In this document: piece by piece, positions 34,901 through 46,208 of the stretch
How positions within the stretch are numbered: position 1 is the stretch's first letter
Layout: every line of letters starts with the position of its first letter
NCBI GenBank assembly: GCA_963920765.1
Contig: OY987247.1
Span: forward strand, 14,294,471-14,358,470
From: Ulota crispa
Taxonomy: Eukaryota > Streptophyta > Bryopsida > Orthotrichales > Orthotrichaceae
Direction: 5' to 3'
DNA length: 64,000 nucleotides
The notes under the pieces: model-generated
What the model was told of the DNA's origin: nothing
Databases searched by the model: none
The model's input: only the letters and a program-made list of their open reading frames with translations
Translations under genes and position numbers: made by a program

Positions 34901-37900
34901 ATGTCTGATCAATCAGCCTTTTCAGGTCAGGCTTTTCTTCAATTTCACAGGAAACTTTTTTTTGTTGTCTGAAACGATCTGTCTTTGCATGTCTTTGATT
35001 GCTGGGTTTGGCGCTCTCGTTGCATGCAAGATCTCATCTAGGGGTTGCAGTGAAGTTGTAAAATATGTCGGTATGATGAGTTTGGGAGGTATCTTTATGG
35101 GGCGCTATATGAAAACCTGCCATTTACTGCGTGGTTTTTACTTATTTTGGTGTCTTTCGAACAAAGAGTGGTTTTTTAAGGCTTCTGTATTTTTTCCAAG
35201 TGGTGATGTTGTCTGTTTTGTAAATATCTGTTGAGTTGGTGTTTCAATTCTGAGTCTAGTAGCTGTGAGTCGTGAGTTGCAGTCAGTTAGGATGGTGTGG
35301 TATGATTTTGGTTGAAGGGGAAATATATTAGTTCAGGTCAACTTCAGAGTTTCAAGATCTGCATGTGATGTGAGAACATCCACTAAATATTATCAAATGT
35401 TGTGTGCGAGATGATGTGACGATTATCTGCTCTGGTATTGAATTGTAAAATGTTTGTGGGTTGCAGGGCAGTCGGATTACGTTATGACTCCCGATGACCA
35501 TAGCAAGAAGCCATCTTTGTTCGGAAAGTTGAAGGACAGGACCAAGAAGGCCGGATCTAAAATCAAGTCCAAGGTGAAGAAGGATAACCACGACGGAACC
35601 GGCGTGGAACACGATGACGACGAAGGCGCCTACAGCGACGTATGTCGATTTCTTTAATTGCCTCTTAACCTTCCCTTTGATGTGATCAGTTGAAACTGCA
35701 GTATCTTATTATTATAATCTGAAGGTGATCTAATTGTGGTAGAATCTTTGTATGCAGGAAGAAGAATCACCGATCTCATCTCCTACTGGAGCCGCATCTC
35801 GTGATTATACCGGGAGTGAGCCGTCTCGATTCGGCGCACATAAAAGCGAAGCTCCAATTCCTGGCATGAGTGGACTCTCTCTCAACGAGCCTGCACCTGC
35901 TTCCTCATACAAGTCTTTTGACGATCCGTCTTACGGTGAGCCTCAGGTAAAGCCTTACAGTGATTCTTCATACGCTGTGCCGCAGTCTTCGCCTTACAAT
36001 GAGCCATCTTACACCGACACGTCGAGCAAGCCATACAACGAGCCATCTTACACCGACACGTCAAGCAAACCATTTAATGAGCCATCCTACACCGACACGT
36101 CGAGCAAGCCATATAGCGAGCCATCATATGATGAGCCCAAGTCTTCGTATCCAGAGTCAACCCCATATCCGTCGCAGGAGCCGACTCTCACCGACAAAGC
36201 TGCAGGCGCTGGACAAGGAGCGAAGGATGCTGTCTATGGTGGAGCTGCAGCCACTGCAGGCGCGCTGGGACTTGGCGGTGCCAAGCATGAGTATGATGAG
36301 AACAAGCCTTACTCGGAGAGTGCTTCTGATTCAACCTACGGCGCTGGTAGCAAAGTGGAAGAGGTTGGAAACAGGGGGTATGACGCTGCTACAGATGCGA
36401 AGGACAGGGTAGCAGGTCAGACGCAGGATACCTTTGGATATCCCGGAAGTGAGCCCACCGCAACTGACACTGCTGCATCGAAGGCTTATGATGCTAAGGA
36501 TGCCGCACAGTCGAAAGCGGATGATATCAACAACGCGACTAACGACTCCGAGACGTACACGGACAAGGCAAGCAACACAGCCAAGTATGCGAAGGATGCT
36601 ACCGCGGGTGCTTTGGGAATTGGCGCTGCAACTGAAGGACCGTCGCTTGTGGAGAAGGCCAAGCAGACCATGGGCTTTGACTCGACACCAGGGTATGGAG
36701 AGCCCACAGCGACTGAGAAGGCGAAGAATGCAATGGGCTATGATTCGACACCAGGATATGGTGAACCCACAGTGGCTGAGAAGGCGAAGAATGCATTGGG
36801 CCTTGGAGAGCCCACAGCGACTGATAAGGCGAAGAATGCAATGGGCTATGATTCGACACCAGGATATGGAGAACCCACAGTGGCTGAGAAGGCGAAGAAT
36901 GCATTGGGCCTTGGAGAGCCCACAGCGACTGATAAGGCGAAGAATGCAATGGGCTATGATTCGACACCAGGATATGGAGAACCCACGATGGCTGAGAAGG
37001 CGAAGCAGGCAGTGGGCTATGATTCGACACCAGGGTATGGCGAACCCACAGTTGCTCAGAAGGCGAAGAATGCATTGGGCTTTGGAGAACCCACAACGAC
37101 TGATAAGGCGAAGAATGCAGTGGGCTATGATTCGACACCAGGGTATGGCGAACCCACAGTGGCTGAGAAGGCGAAGAATGCATTGGGCTTTGGAGGACCC
37201 ACAGCGACTGAGCAGGCTCAATGGAAAGCAGATGAGGCTACGGGTGCCGTGCAATCCAAGGCAGCGGATGTGAACAATGCCACGGATGATTCTCAGACGT
37301 ACACGCAGAAGGCGACTGACGCTGTTTACTCTGCGAAGGACTCAGCTGCAGGAGCTTTGGGTTTGAACCAGCCATCGCACACACCGTCGTCGTACACGGG
37401 CATAGGGCAGGAGCCAACGTACACGCAGAAGGCAGCCGATGCAGTGACATCTGCTAAGGACTCAGCTGCAGCGGCTTTGGGTGTGAACCAGTCACCGTCA
37501 TATACGAGCACTACTGAGCCGACACTGCTGGATAAGGCTAAGAACACGATGGGCATAAACAAGCCAGCACCTTCAGTGGTGGACTCAGCGAACGACGGTC
37601 TTGCGTCCACGGTGGACACCACGACAGCTTACGCTGCGAGTGCGAAGGACGCAGTGGTGGACACTGCGACACCGAAGCCTGAGCACAAGGCCTTGAGCGA
37701 GAAGATTACGGAGGCTTTGGGTGGTATGCCGGCGAAAGCTCAGGCGACTGCTGCAAGCGCCACGCAGTCCACCCCTGGAACTATCACTGACGCACACACT
37801 GGTCATGTTGATGAGCCTGCGTCGCCAGGCATCTTGGGCAAGCTTGGAGGCTTGTTCGGGTATGGAGCGAAGGCGCCTGAGCATCATGATGCTCTGACCG

Positions 37901-37983
37901 GCGTTGCGCCGACCACCACCACCACCGGACAGCACGATCCCGCCCTTACCGGCGTCGGGCCGACTGACACCTCTACTCTTTAG
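34901..37983 (+). CDS. LTI65/CAP160-like desiccation/cold-stress protein, 3 exons
   Basis: Exons 34901-34925, 35467-35639 and 35758-37983 join to about 807 residues from MSDQSAFS. A basic lysine-rich segment (KLKDRTKKAGSKIKSKVKK) followed by an acidic run (EHDDDEGAYSDEEE) is like the N-terminus of LTI65/RD29B and CAP160. The rest is hydrophilic, rich in Gly, Ala, Lys, Thr and Pro, with no membrane segment, so it is probably intrinsically disordered. Repeats: 13-residue units (EPSYTDTSSKPYN) at about 36000-36130, and a 36-residue unit (DSTPGYGEPTVAEKAKNALG plus GLGEPTATDKAKNAMG) at about 36690-37200. YTQKATDAVYSAKDSAAGALG-type motifs follow, and the C-terminus ends in TGVGPTDTSTL. Likely role: cytosolic protectant during cold or drought. 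The family name is inferred from layout and motifs; a generic LEA-like protein is the alternative. Confidence 0.75.
36690..37197 (+). repeat. in-frame 108-bp tandem repeats within the stress-protein exon
   Basis: Units encoding GYGEPTVAEKAKNALG and GEPTATDKAKNAMG alternate with high nucleotide identity, so the array probably changes length by slippage or unequal crossing over. Confidence 0.85.
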
Positions 37984-39353
37984 AGATGGGAATTAGCTTT
38001 CTTGCTTTGAAGGATTGAAGAGCTTTCTGTTGTTGTATAGTCTGTCAGCGTTTCTGTATGATACTTGTCATACATATGTTTACGTAGGTGGGGTTGTTGC
38101 ATCATCGAAGGTATGTAGTATACTGAATGAATGTACACGCTGGACTGTGCCTAATTCGGCAGAGTTATTGCGCATGACAACGTGAAAGAACAATTGTTCT
38201 CTTTTCCATAGATCGTGTGTGGCATATGCATATGCTTTTCTTCATGTTGTGTGATACTTTGCTTTGAAATTGTCAGTGGCTTTCTGATCTCATTCCCTGT
38301 TTGCCAGCTGCGGATGCGTTTTCTTCATGCTGTGTGTGACTCTGTTTAGAAGTGCAGGCTCTCTGATCACATTCCCTTTTCTTATTCACGTCTGAGTTCT
38401 ACGACAATAAGCAACATTTCTACTAAATCTGAGAATCAAGCAACTCCTTTCGTTGAACAACGTTTGCGTTGACTTGCATTTGTGTCGTGGTCATCTCATT
38501 GTTCATCTGTTGTGACATTTTGATAGGTGGATGGGGGGGGTGATACTTCGTAGTCGAGTTCTTCTCTTCTAGATTAGAAGCATTTCCAGAATCGAGGTTC
38601 ACTTAAATACCTTGTAACTCATTGTCGCACAGTTCCTCGGTAGTTGTTACATTGACACGTGTATTTTAATGCGAATTTGCACGGAGAGAATTTGCTCGCA
38701 AGCCAAATTTTTGAAGTGGTAGCCTTTCGTAGGGTAGCTACTTCTTTTCGTAGGCACAAACTTTGAAGCTTCGTTGCGTGGATGTGTTTTTGACACATGG
38801 AAAGTGGAGGTATAATGGCATGGCAAGGAACTCAAGGATTGCGTCTGCGATGGATGGTACTCTTGGACCACATATGTAAAGTGCATGTCTGATGTGTGTC
38901 AGAGATAAAGTGCAATTTGTAACAGAAAATGAGAGCTATTTATGAGGTGTAGTTCGTTAGCGATTTTGAAACTGGCTAAATTTCGCAGGATTCCCCTACA
39001 AAACCGTTGAATTCTGAAAATTTTGGGTTTTTTTCAGCAAAGTTTTTAGCCACTTGAGCTAAAACTGAAATTCATATTTGGGATTACTGTTGCGTTGTGT
39101 CTCTGTAACGGTGGTTTCTGTTACAATTTTTGAAACATGTACGTTTGATTCATCTTGATTTCAGGGATGGATAAGCAGGGTGGGTGTTCACAGAAAGAAT
39201 AATGTTGGCAATGAATATTGAACTGAATGCGCTCAGACTTGCAGGATGAATTATTGGATCAACTTTTCAGACGCTCAAAACTTCTGTTCTGAACTTCTGA
39301 GTTCTGACCCTTTGGCCTTTGCACAACCAACCTGACTGTTGGTCGGACATGCA
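37984..39353. other. 3' region of the stress gene and intergenic stretch
   Basis: No further gene is recognised. It contains the diverged CAGTGATC-family MITE described at 38958. Confidence 0.5.
38958..39089. mobile_element. diverged copy of the hAT MITE that makes MFS intron 3
   Basis: Shares AACTGGCTAAATWTCGCAGG and AGCCACTTGAGCTAAAA and ends ATTTGGGATTACTG, as in 3468-3630. The left terminus and target duplication are eroded. Confidence 0.65.
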
Positions 39354-39455
39354 TTAACCCTTGAACTGTACCTAGCACTCTAGCAGCCCTTTGCGACCAG
39401 TACAATACGGAGTATTTTTCTTGTATTTGGAGTGCATCCACACCTTTCCTATATA

Positions 39456-39830
39456 GGAATTGATATGTGTACCACACCCTTTCAACTACTATACCTCAGC
39501 CCCGGGGTAAGTTTTAGATTTCTACCATCAAAAATTTGAATTTGTGAATTTGGAATTCGGATTTGGACTTCGAGACCTTGATTTAGTTTAGAATCATAAA
39601 AAGGTTCTAATCAAACAACACCCAATGAATAAGTTTATCTTTTTTTATAAATAAAAGTAAAAGTAATATTTTCCCCCCTCGCTGAATTTTGTCATTGGGT
39701 GTTGTTCAATTACAACGTTTGCATGTGGATTCCAAATTCTCAAATTGAGCTTTTTGATGGTAGAAATCTAAAATTTACCCCTAGGGCGTGGTACAATAGT
39801 TAAAAGGGTGTGGTACACATGTCAATGCCC
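39456..39830. mobile_element. Mutator-like foldback MITE, family B copy 2, nested
   Basis: GGAATTGATATGTGTACCAC at the left, its complement at the right, foldback arms in between. Inserted within the family A interior; flanks TTCCTATA and TTATTATA (6/8). Confidence 0.8.
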
Positions 39831-39985
39831 TTATTATATTTGTGATCAAAAAAGAAGTTAGAATATAGATCAATGTTGTTCTAGTCAGGTAGTCAAGATC
39901 CCAAATTAAAACCTTTTGTTGGTAGCAAATGCCAGTTATACAGCAGCGTATACATACTATGAATTATAGTAGCTTGGTCCTTTAA

Positions 39986-40876
39986 CCCTTTAGTGCACCT
40001 CAAATTTTCACTATACAATCTACAAAACACATTCAAGGACAAAATCTGTATTTCTAAAATCAAATTAGACCAGACATATCAAAATTATAAACTTTGGCAA
40101 CATGAATATTAAAAAAACGTTTGATCTATCAAAACAATTCCACGTGAGGATTATGAGAAGCTTGATGATCCAAAAAAACTTCTTGTGCAAAAACGTGAGA
40201 CACTGTAACTAATTAGTGTCAATGGTGCAATTGAAACTTTTGATAGTGGTGAAATTCATAGAGGCTATTGCCCCATTCTAGGCTACTGCACTTCTAAAAA
40301 AATACAAAATTTGAGTCAATCTGTGCATTTCACGGCATGATTTGTGAAATTGAGCATTGGAAGAATACAAACGTGGCCACACATATATGGTTGAATACAA
40401 CATGCACAAAATCCGATTGGTCAATATCATCTACATTGGGTGTCATTTGAGGTACAAGGTTCCACATTTAGCATTGCAAACCTTTGGAGCTTAAGATTTC
40501 AAGGAATATGCAATGTTGTAGCTTAAATACGCCACAAGTATAACTTCTAAATAAACTATGCATCTTTTGCACAACTACTAGAGAGTTAGCATCAGATACT
40601 TTGGGTGCAATATGTGGGCTTTGGGGCCACGTCACAGTTGCACTGAATTAGTGTTTTGTTTGTTACACCCGTATGAGATTCCCAGCTTCATATGTAAAAC
40701 GTGCATAGCTACCATGTTTCTTTATGCCTTGCTTTGAAATTTGTTCCAATAGGAGCTCAAGCCAAACCCCCAACTTCGTTACGTTCTATGTTTTTGCAAA
40801 TTAGATAGAACAAAGATGACAAGAACAACGGAGTACCAAAATCAACCCAAAAGTGGTTCAACCAAGCACTAAAGGG
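39986..40876. mobile_element. TTAA-bounded element F (891 bp), nested in a family A TIR
   Basis: TTAA at 39982-39985 and 40877-40880. A perfect 11-bp TIR CCCTTTAGTGC. The 13 flanking bases join to GGTCCTTTAAGGG, the intact family A end, which shows precise TTAA duplication. No transposase frame is seen. Confidence 0.9.
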
Positions 40877-41062
40877 TTAAGGGTTAACTTAGCAGCCATT
40901 GCAACTGCAAGCAATGATGGTGAGTCTCGCTGCTTAAAATAGAAATTGAGTCATTAGTCCAGACCTTGGTCGGCAATGGGTTCCTAGAAAAATGGTTGAA
41001 AAACAAAATCCTTTAATTTAATGTCTCCTCAAACACACCTTTCCGGTATCAAATTTGATATA

Positions 41063-41401
41063 AGGTAGCAACACCCATAACCATCACTGTACCCATAACC
41101 ATCACTGTACCCATAACCATCACCTCTAAAATCTTGGAAAATCCGTAGAAGTGAACAGATGTAATTACAAGGATGTACAATATGTGAACACAAAACCTTA
41201 GTGTTGGTATTAGGTGCAATTACAATTGACTTTCTAAAAATTCACAACTTATTCTCACTTTATCCAAATAATACATTTGAAAGTGCAAACTTATCATTTT
41301 CCTCTTGCTAATATGATCCTATAATTTGCTAGATGTTTATTAGTAATCATGTTAAAACCCTTAATTTGATGGTTATGGGTGCTGCTATCTTGCTACAGTA
41401 T
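41063..41401. mobile_element. TA-flanked MITE, family Q copy 2
   Basis: TIR AGGTAGCAACACCCATAACC, collinear with 14907-15220. A short internal unit, ACCCATAACCATCACTGT, is tandemly repeated near the left end. Confidence 0.7.
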
Positions 41402-42086
41402 GCAAGGGTGATTGCAAAAAACACTTGTACTATTTCTTGTCCCCTTCACCTCTTGTGGGTGCTTTTTGGCTTGTAACTTTTGCACAGCAAGTTCTTTTGA
41501 GCTGAAATTTTTAAGGAAGGTATATATCATAGTTATAGACCTTCACTAATTTTTGCAGTTATTTTTAAATTATTTTACTATTTTTGGACAACCCCCAAAT
41601 AGGTGTCTACCTTGGCCATTTTGGGGATTTTTAGTACTATTTTGGGTCCAAAAAAGCAAATTTCATGCCACAAATCAGGAAAGTTGTTCATCATAGAGCA
41701 TTACATGGATGTGTAGAAGGGTTTCATAAAATTCTAAATTCCATGCCGTGCACACACCCTCAAAGTGGGCATCCTTTCTCAAATGATAGGTGAAATTAAA
41801 AAAAATTCCTACAAAAACCACTTGCATCAGGTGAAGCTACTCAAAGAGATAAAAAATGATCATCTTTTGTTTTATTTTTTTGAAATTTTTTACCGTTTTC
41901 TTAAAAGAAAAAAAGAAATTGACTTTTTGTTGGTAATTTCTGTCCCTCTACTTTTGTGCATAACTTTTAGAATAAAAAATTTCTAGGTCTAAATTTTAAC
42001 AAGTATACTATTTTAAGTGCTTTACAAATTTTCCATGTTTTATATTATTTATAAAAAAAAAAAAATCAAAAGCTCATAGTACTACC
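41402..42086. other. gene-free stretch
   Basis: AT-rich; the open frame at 41765-41986 is lysine/phenylalanine-rich low complexity and not supported as a gene. Confidence 0.55.
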
Positions 42087-42968
42087 TAGTACAGTCAGGT
42101 ATCTAGCACTTACGAATTGCTAATATGAGCCAGCAAGCTTTTTTGTTAAAACATGGAGCATAATTGATCCATGTTGGTGGGAAAATTTATCATTGCATTC
42201 TTATGCTATATAAAGCAAGTACACCAAATTTCAGTTCTCAAAAATCAAAACTCTAGTTTTGGTGCATTTTTTTGTAAGAAATTCATGGTTTTACATGATG
42301 ATTTATTGAAAAATATTGGTGATGAATTTTTGAGATTTGATTCCATGGATATGTAGGAAACATCCATATGCACATCTTCCATGCTAAAAAACACCCCTTT
42401 AAGTAACAAACATTTTAGCAGCAAAAGATTCAATGAAACTTGTGATAGGCCCAAATTTTGTAAAATGCATATTTTTTTATGAAAATCAAATTTTGTTATT
42501 TGACTCAAATATTGTAACTAAGTTTGTATCTCCAAACATCATGTTTTGTTTACTTGATAAAAAAGCTAGTTAAAAAACAAAAATATATATTCTACAAAAT
42601 TTGGGCCTATCACAAGTTTCAATGAATCTTTTGTTGCTAAAGTGTTTGTTACTTAAAGGGGTGTTTTTTAGCATGGAAGATGTGCATATGGATATTTCCT
42701 ACATATCCATGGAATCAAATCTCAAAAATTCATCACCAATATTTTTCAATAAATCATCATGTAAAACCATGAATTTCTTACAAAAAAATGCACCAAAACT
42801 AGAGTTTTGATTTTTGAGAATTGAAATTTGGTACACTTGCTTTATATTGCATAGGGATGCAATGATAAATTTTCCCACCAACATGGATCAATTATGCTCC
42901 ATGTTTTGACAAAAAAGCTTGCTGACTCACACTAGCAATTTGTAAGTGCTCGATACCCGATTGTACTA
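42087..42968. mobile_element. long foldback element, family P copy 2
   Basis: Arms of about 390 bp. The two arms encode mirror-image 61-codon frames that differ at only four residues, so arm identity is high. Ends TAGTACAGTCAGGTATC and GATACCCGATTGTACTA; the loop lies around 42475-42590. Confidence 0.88.
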
Positions 42969-44502
42969 CCAGTTTTCAGGGTGTTTGAGACAAAAATGTG
43001 AAGTGTTTCTTGCAACTACCCGCAAACACCTCAAGTGAGGGCTAAAGCTGATATGTGACACATGTATATTTGTAATGAGCTTTTCTTTAAAAGTATACTA
43101 GATTTACATTTAGTGTTCTGAAAAAGTAAAAGAAAAAGTAAACTTATGCTGGAGCCTCGAATCCTGAATTACTTTTAAAAATGCTTGGTGTGCGCCCCAG
43201 TAAGAGGGTACACCAGATACTCTTACTGTGATCCAGCACTCCCAGGGACGAAGGCGGGACATTTTTTTCTTTTTTTCTTTTTCCTTTTTTCCATATTTAT
43301 ATACTAGTACAAGGCACAAGACATGTGTCCTTTACAAACTACAATACAAGAACTATGTAAATTGAACACTTTTAGGTGCTCTACCTAAAATTTATTTCAA
43401 CTCCCTAACAATTTCAATTTTGGTTTTAACAAAATAATTTGATCTACCTTAAAATATTATAGAATCTCTGAGTTGATTGCATGTACAATCTTGGTATCTT
43501 TTATTTTTGTCTTTTGTGACTTAGTGTGTGATCCAAAACAAACAAACACTCAATTCAAGCTACCATTCATGAAAAAAAGAAATGCATCTAATTTATTATA
43601 TGAGTTCACTCACAACATTCTTAAACGAATTTGAAAACCTTTCTTTGGAAAGAGATCATACAAAGATCTTTACCTCGGGAGTTAGTTCAGTGTGTAAAAA
43701 AAATAAGGAGGTAGGTGCAAACACCAAGTATTTTTTAGGGGGTAATGTTTTTATTTTTATTTTTTTAAACACTCTATCATTATGCAATTTCCTACTTTGG
43801 ATTATTAAAGAAGGGGCTTGCATCACTTATAATTCTAAATTGATATGAATAAATGATATGGTAATTTTAGATAATTTTTTTATTCTACTACATCTTTTGT
43901 CCTACATTAAACTTATTTCAAATTTTATTTTCTTTCCCCCAATAATGACTACTTACAACTAGAAAAGTGTAGTCAATACTACTATTGTATCTTTTGTAAA
44001 AATTGTCAATGATGCTCATTTACTAGGAAGGTGCCATATTATTGAACACTTTGAATATGCCACTCACAAGGTGCAACAATTAATACTTTTGGCCAAGAAA
44101 AAGAATAAAAAGGGGTTATCCTAGGTCTATTTTTTTCATATTTGGACCTATTTTTCTACACCCTATAGTAGCTTGAAGACATGTCATGGCTTTTTTTATA
44201 CCCTATATAAAAAACAAATTATAATTTTTATCTCAAACGCTTTTTAGGTCCCCTATCATTTGTTCACATGTAGTTTTCTATTGCTACTGCTCATTGCCAC
44301 CACACTCAAGATATTTACCAAATTGTTATAATAGTGGAGAGAATATCACAAAAGACAATGACCCAGTTTAGTGGCTAGGAAAGAACTGAGGAGAACATGC
44401 ACAAACCAAAAAAAAAATTCATTTGCATCAAAGATTCCTCTAGAGGATGAATTATAACTTTTCTCAAGAATATTATACAAAACTACTTCAAATTCAAGTT
44501 AA

Positions 44503-44726
44503 CCCTTAAAGGAGGATAAGGCATAGTATATACGCTGCCGTATAATCGATAATTGCTATCAATAAGAAATTTTAATTTGGTATCAAGTAGTCTACTACAA
44601 CCGCTTTGATCTATTCTTTAACTTCTTTGTTGATCTCAAATGCAATAAAGGTGTGAATCTATTCCAAATACAAGAAAAACACTTTGTACTCTACTGGTTG
44701 CAGCGGCACGCTCCGTCCTTTAGGGG
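44503..44726 (-). mobile_element. TTAA-bounded MITE, family A copy 4 (224 bp), with empty-site paralogue
   Basis: TTAA at 44499-44502 and 44727-44730. Ends CCCTTAAAGGAGG and CGTCCTTTAGGGG. The duplicated block at 58291-58310 reads AATTCAAGTTAATCTAAG, unoccupied, against AATTCAAGTTAA...TTAACCTAAG here. Confidence 0.92.
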
Positions 44727-44871
44727 TTAACCTAAGATTGTCACAAGCAATTTTCATTGATATGACTAAATTCAACAAAAAGAAATTACAACAAAATAGT
44801 TCTGTAACTACTCAAAAAGGTGAACATCACATGGTCAAACTTAAATCAGCTACAAACAATGCAAATACCAT

Positions 44872-44916
44872 AGTATATATATATATAGATGTACATATAT
44901 ATACATATATATACAA

Positions 44917-44968
<52 letters not shown>
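44872..44968. repeat. TA-rich microsatellite
   Basis: A long (TA)n tract with ACA interruptions; the open frames reading YIYIYI here are artefacts. Confidence 0.95.
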
Positions 44969-44974
<6 letters not shown>

Positions 44975-45090
44975 AAAGCAAATTTAGCAATATATCTAGC
45001 AACTTTAGCTGCATATGAAAATTACATTTGAGACCAGTGGTCACAGCATTCCCCAATTGTATCGGCTATTTGGACCAGCATGGAGCTTAA

Positions 45091-45316
45091 CCCCTAAATG
45101 TTTGAGTGTGTCGCTCTGACCAGTACAATACGGGGTATTTTTCTTGTATATGGAATGGATCCACACCTCTACTACATTTGAGACCAACAAAGAAGTTGGA
45201 GAATAGATCAATGCGGTTCTAGTGAGCTACTTGAGATCCCAAATTAAAATTTCTTATAGGTAGCAAATGACAATTATACGTCAGCATATATCCTTTGCCC
45301 TATGGACGTTTAAGGG
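45091..45316 (+). mobile_element. TTAA-bounded MITE, family A copy 5 (226 bp)
   Basis: TTAA at 45087-45090 and 45317-45320. Left CCCCTAAATG, right GACGTTTAAGGG. The interior matches the 8381 and 39358 copies. Confidence 0.87.
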
Positions 45317-45342
45317 TTAAACAAGACTTGTGCATTGCAATG

Positions 45343-45516
45343 CAGTGCTCCTAAATGTGGCTTTCATAAGAGGCTCAAGGGCAAAAAAAAATCATTGCTA
45401 ATTAAGTTAACATCTCCAAATTCAACACTATGGAATTCATTCATTTTGTGGATATACTAAAACAGTTGGTATAAGATATGCTATAACTAACCACATTTGG
45501 GAACTTTGCATCACTG
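45343..45516. mobile_element. hAT-like TIR segment (paralogue at 58532-58693)
   Basis: CAGTGCTCCTAAATGTGG at the left and CCACATTTGGGAA...CACTG at the right. The copy in the second block reads CACTGCTCCCAAACGTGG...CCACACTTG...CACTG. No target duplication is seen. Confidence 0.5.
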
Positions 45517-45792
45517 TTACAAAAAAGTGGTTAAATTTAGCAAAATTTATACAATGGTGCTTGGTTAACGTCAACCTTTGTAAGATCAACAATTGGATAA
45601 GATCACAAGCCTACTCCCCTTTTGCCCAAAGCATGTTTTATGAGCTTGGTTAAGGTCAAGTGTCTGCATATAGCCAACATTTCCTTTTCATCAATGTCCA
45701 TTTTGACTCATTAGTTAGAAAGAATAATTTTGAAAATATTTTCACAACCTAATGACAAAGTTGAACTTTCATGTTAACCTTCAAGACTTCTA

Positions 45793-46208
45793 AGGTAGCA
45801 GCATTCATAAGCATTGTGTCCTCATGCCCGTCACCTGCCAGTGGTAGGGGCTAATCAATAAAAATACAAATGGTTGTGGGTGACTAAGTGATGGTTATGG
45901 GTGATGAAGTGATGGTTATGGGTGATGAAGTGATGGTTGTGGGTGACTAGCATGAGGTTTTGAGTACCCATCTCACTATTTAAGAACCAACAAGCCTTGT
46001 TTTTAACATCTCTTACACATGAGTCCTACAATTTCAGTAATTTTGAAGTTTGAAAAATCTTTGTGAACAAATGCTTGCAATTAGAACCTTGAAATTGATG
46101 CCAACATTTTTTGTTTCCACTTCCTAACTTACAATATTTTTTCAAAGCTACTCAATTGATTTACCTATTCCAAAACCCTTATTTCCACGCTTATAGGTGT
46201 GCCTACCG
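45793..46208. mobile_element. TA-flanked MITE, family Q copy 3, with internal minisatellite
   Basis: Ends AGGTAGCAGCATTCATAAGC and GCTTATAGGTGTGCCTACC, flanked by TA. About three copies of the 21-bp unit GGTTATGGGTGATGAAGTGAT lie at 45895-45955. Confidence 0.65.

Larger units (their letters stand above)
39358..40883 (+). mobile_element. TTAA-bounded MITE, family A copy 3, split by two nested insertions
   Basis: TTAA at 39354-39357 and 40884-40887. Left end CCCTTGAACTG. The interior matches family A to about 39453, is interrupted by a family B foldback (39456-39830), resumes at GTGATCAAAAAAGAAGTT, and its right TIR (GGTCCTTTAAGGG) is split at its TTAA by the 891-bp element 39986-40876. Removing both restores a normal family A element. 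Confidence 0.88.
43400..45585 (+). repeat. duplicated block, copy 1 (partner 57825-58760)
   Basis: Shares ATCCAAAACAAACAAACA, AAAGATTCCTCTRGAG, TTCAAATTCAAGTTAA and the gctcc(c/t)aaa-type TIR segment with 57825-58760, same orientation. Copy 1 additionally holds about 650 bp at 43680-44330, two family A elements and a TA microsatellite. Confidence 0.7.

Noticed and set aside
34297-34908. 203-residue frame upstream of the stress gene
   Set aside because: It covers the promoter with DRE and ABRE cores and a CT-rich leader; low-complexity serine/leucine content, no family resemblance.
36690-37200. Regularly spaced repeats resembling a CRISPR-like array
   Set aside because: Contiguous coding tandem repeats in a eukaryotic exon, without unique spacers.
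36331-37273. Long open frames of 307 and 279 residues overlapping the stress-protein exon in other frames
   Set aside because: They exist because the in-frame 108-bp repeats keep all frames open; the sense frame has the coherent protein and the splice sites.
42171-42884. Paired 61-87-residue frames as genes
   Set aside because: They are mirror copies in the arms of a foldback element.
44684-45056. Open frames reading YIYIYI on both strands
   Set aside because: Translation of a TA microsatellite; no gene.
8381-45316. Family A elements as SINEs
   Set aside because: No A/B box pair or tail, and clear inverted termini with TTAA duplication instead.
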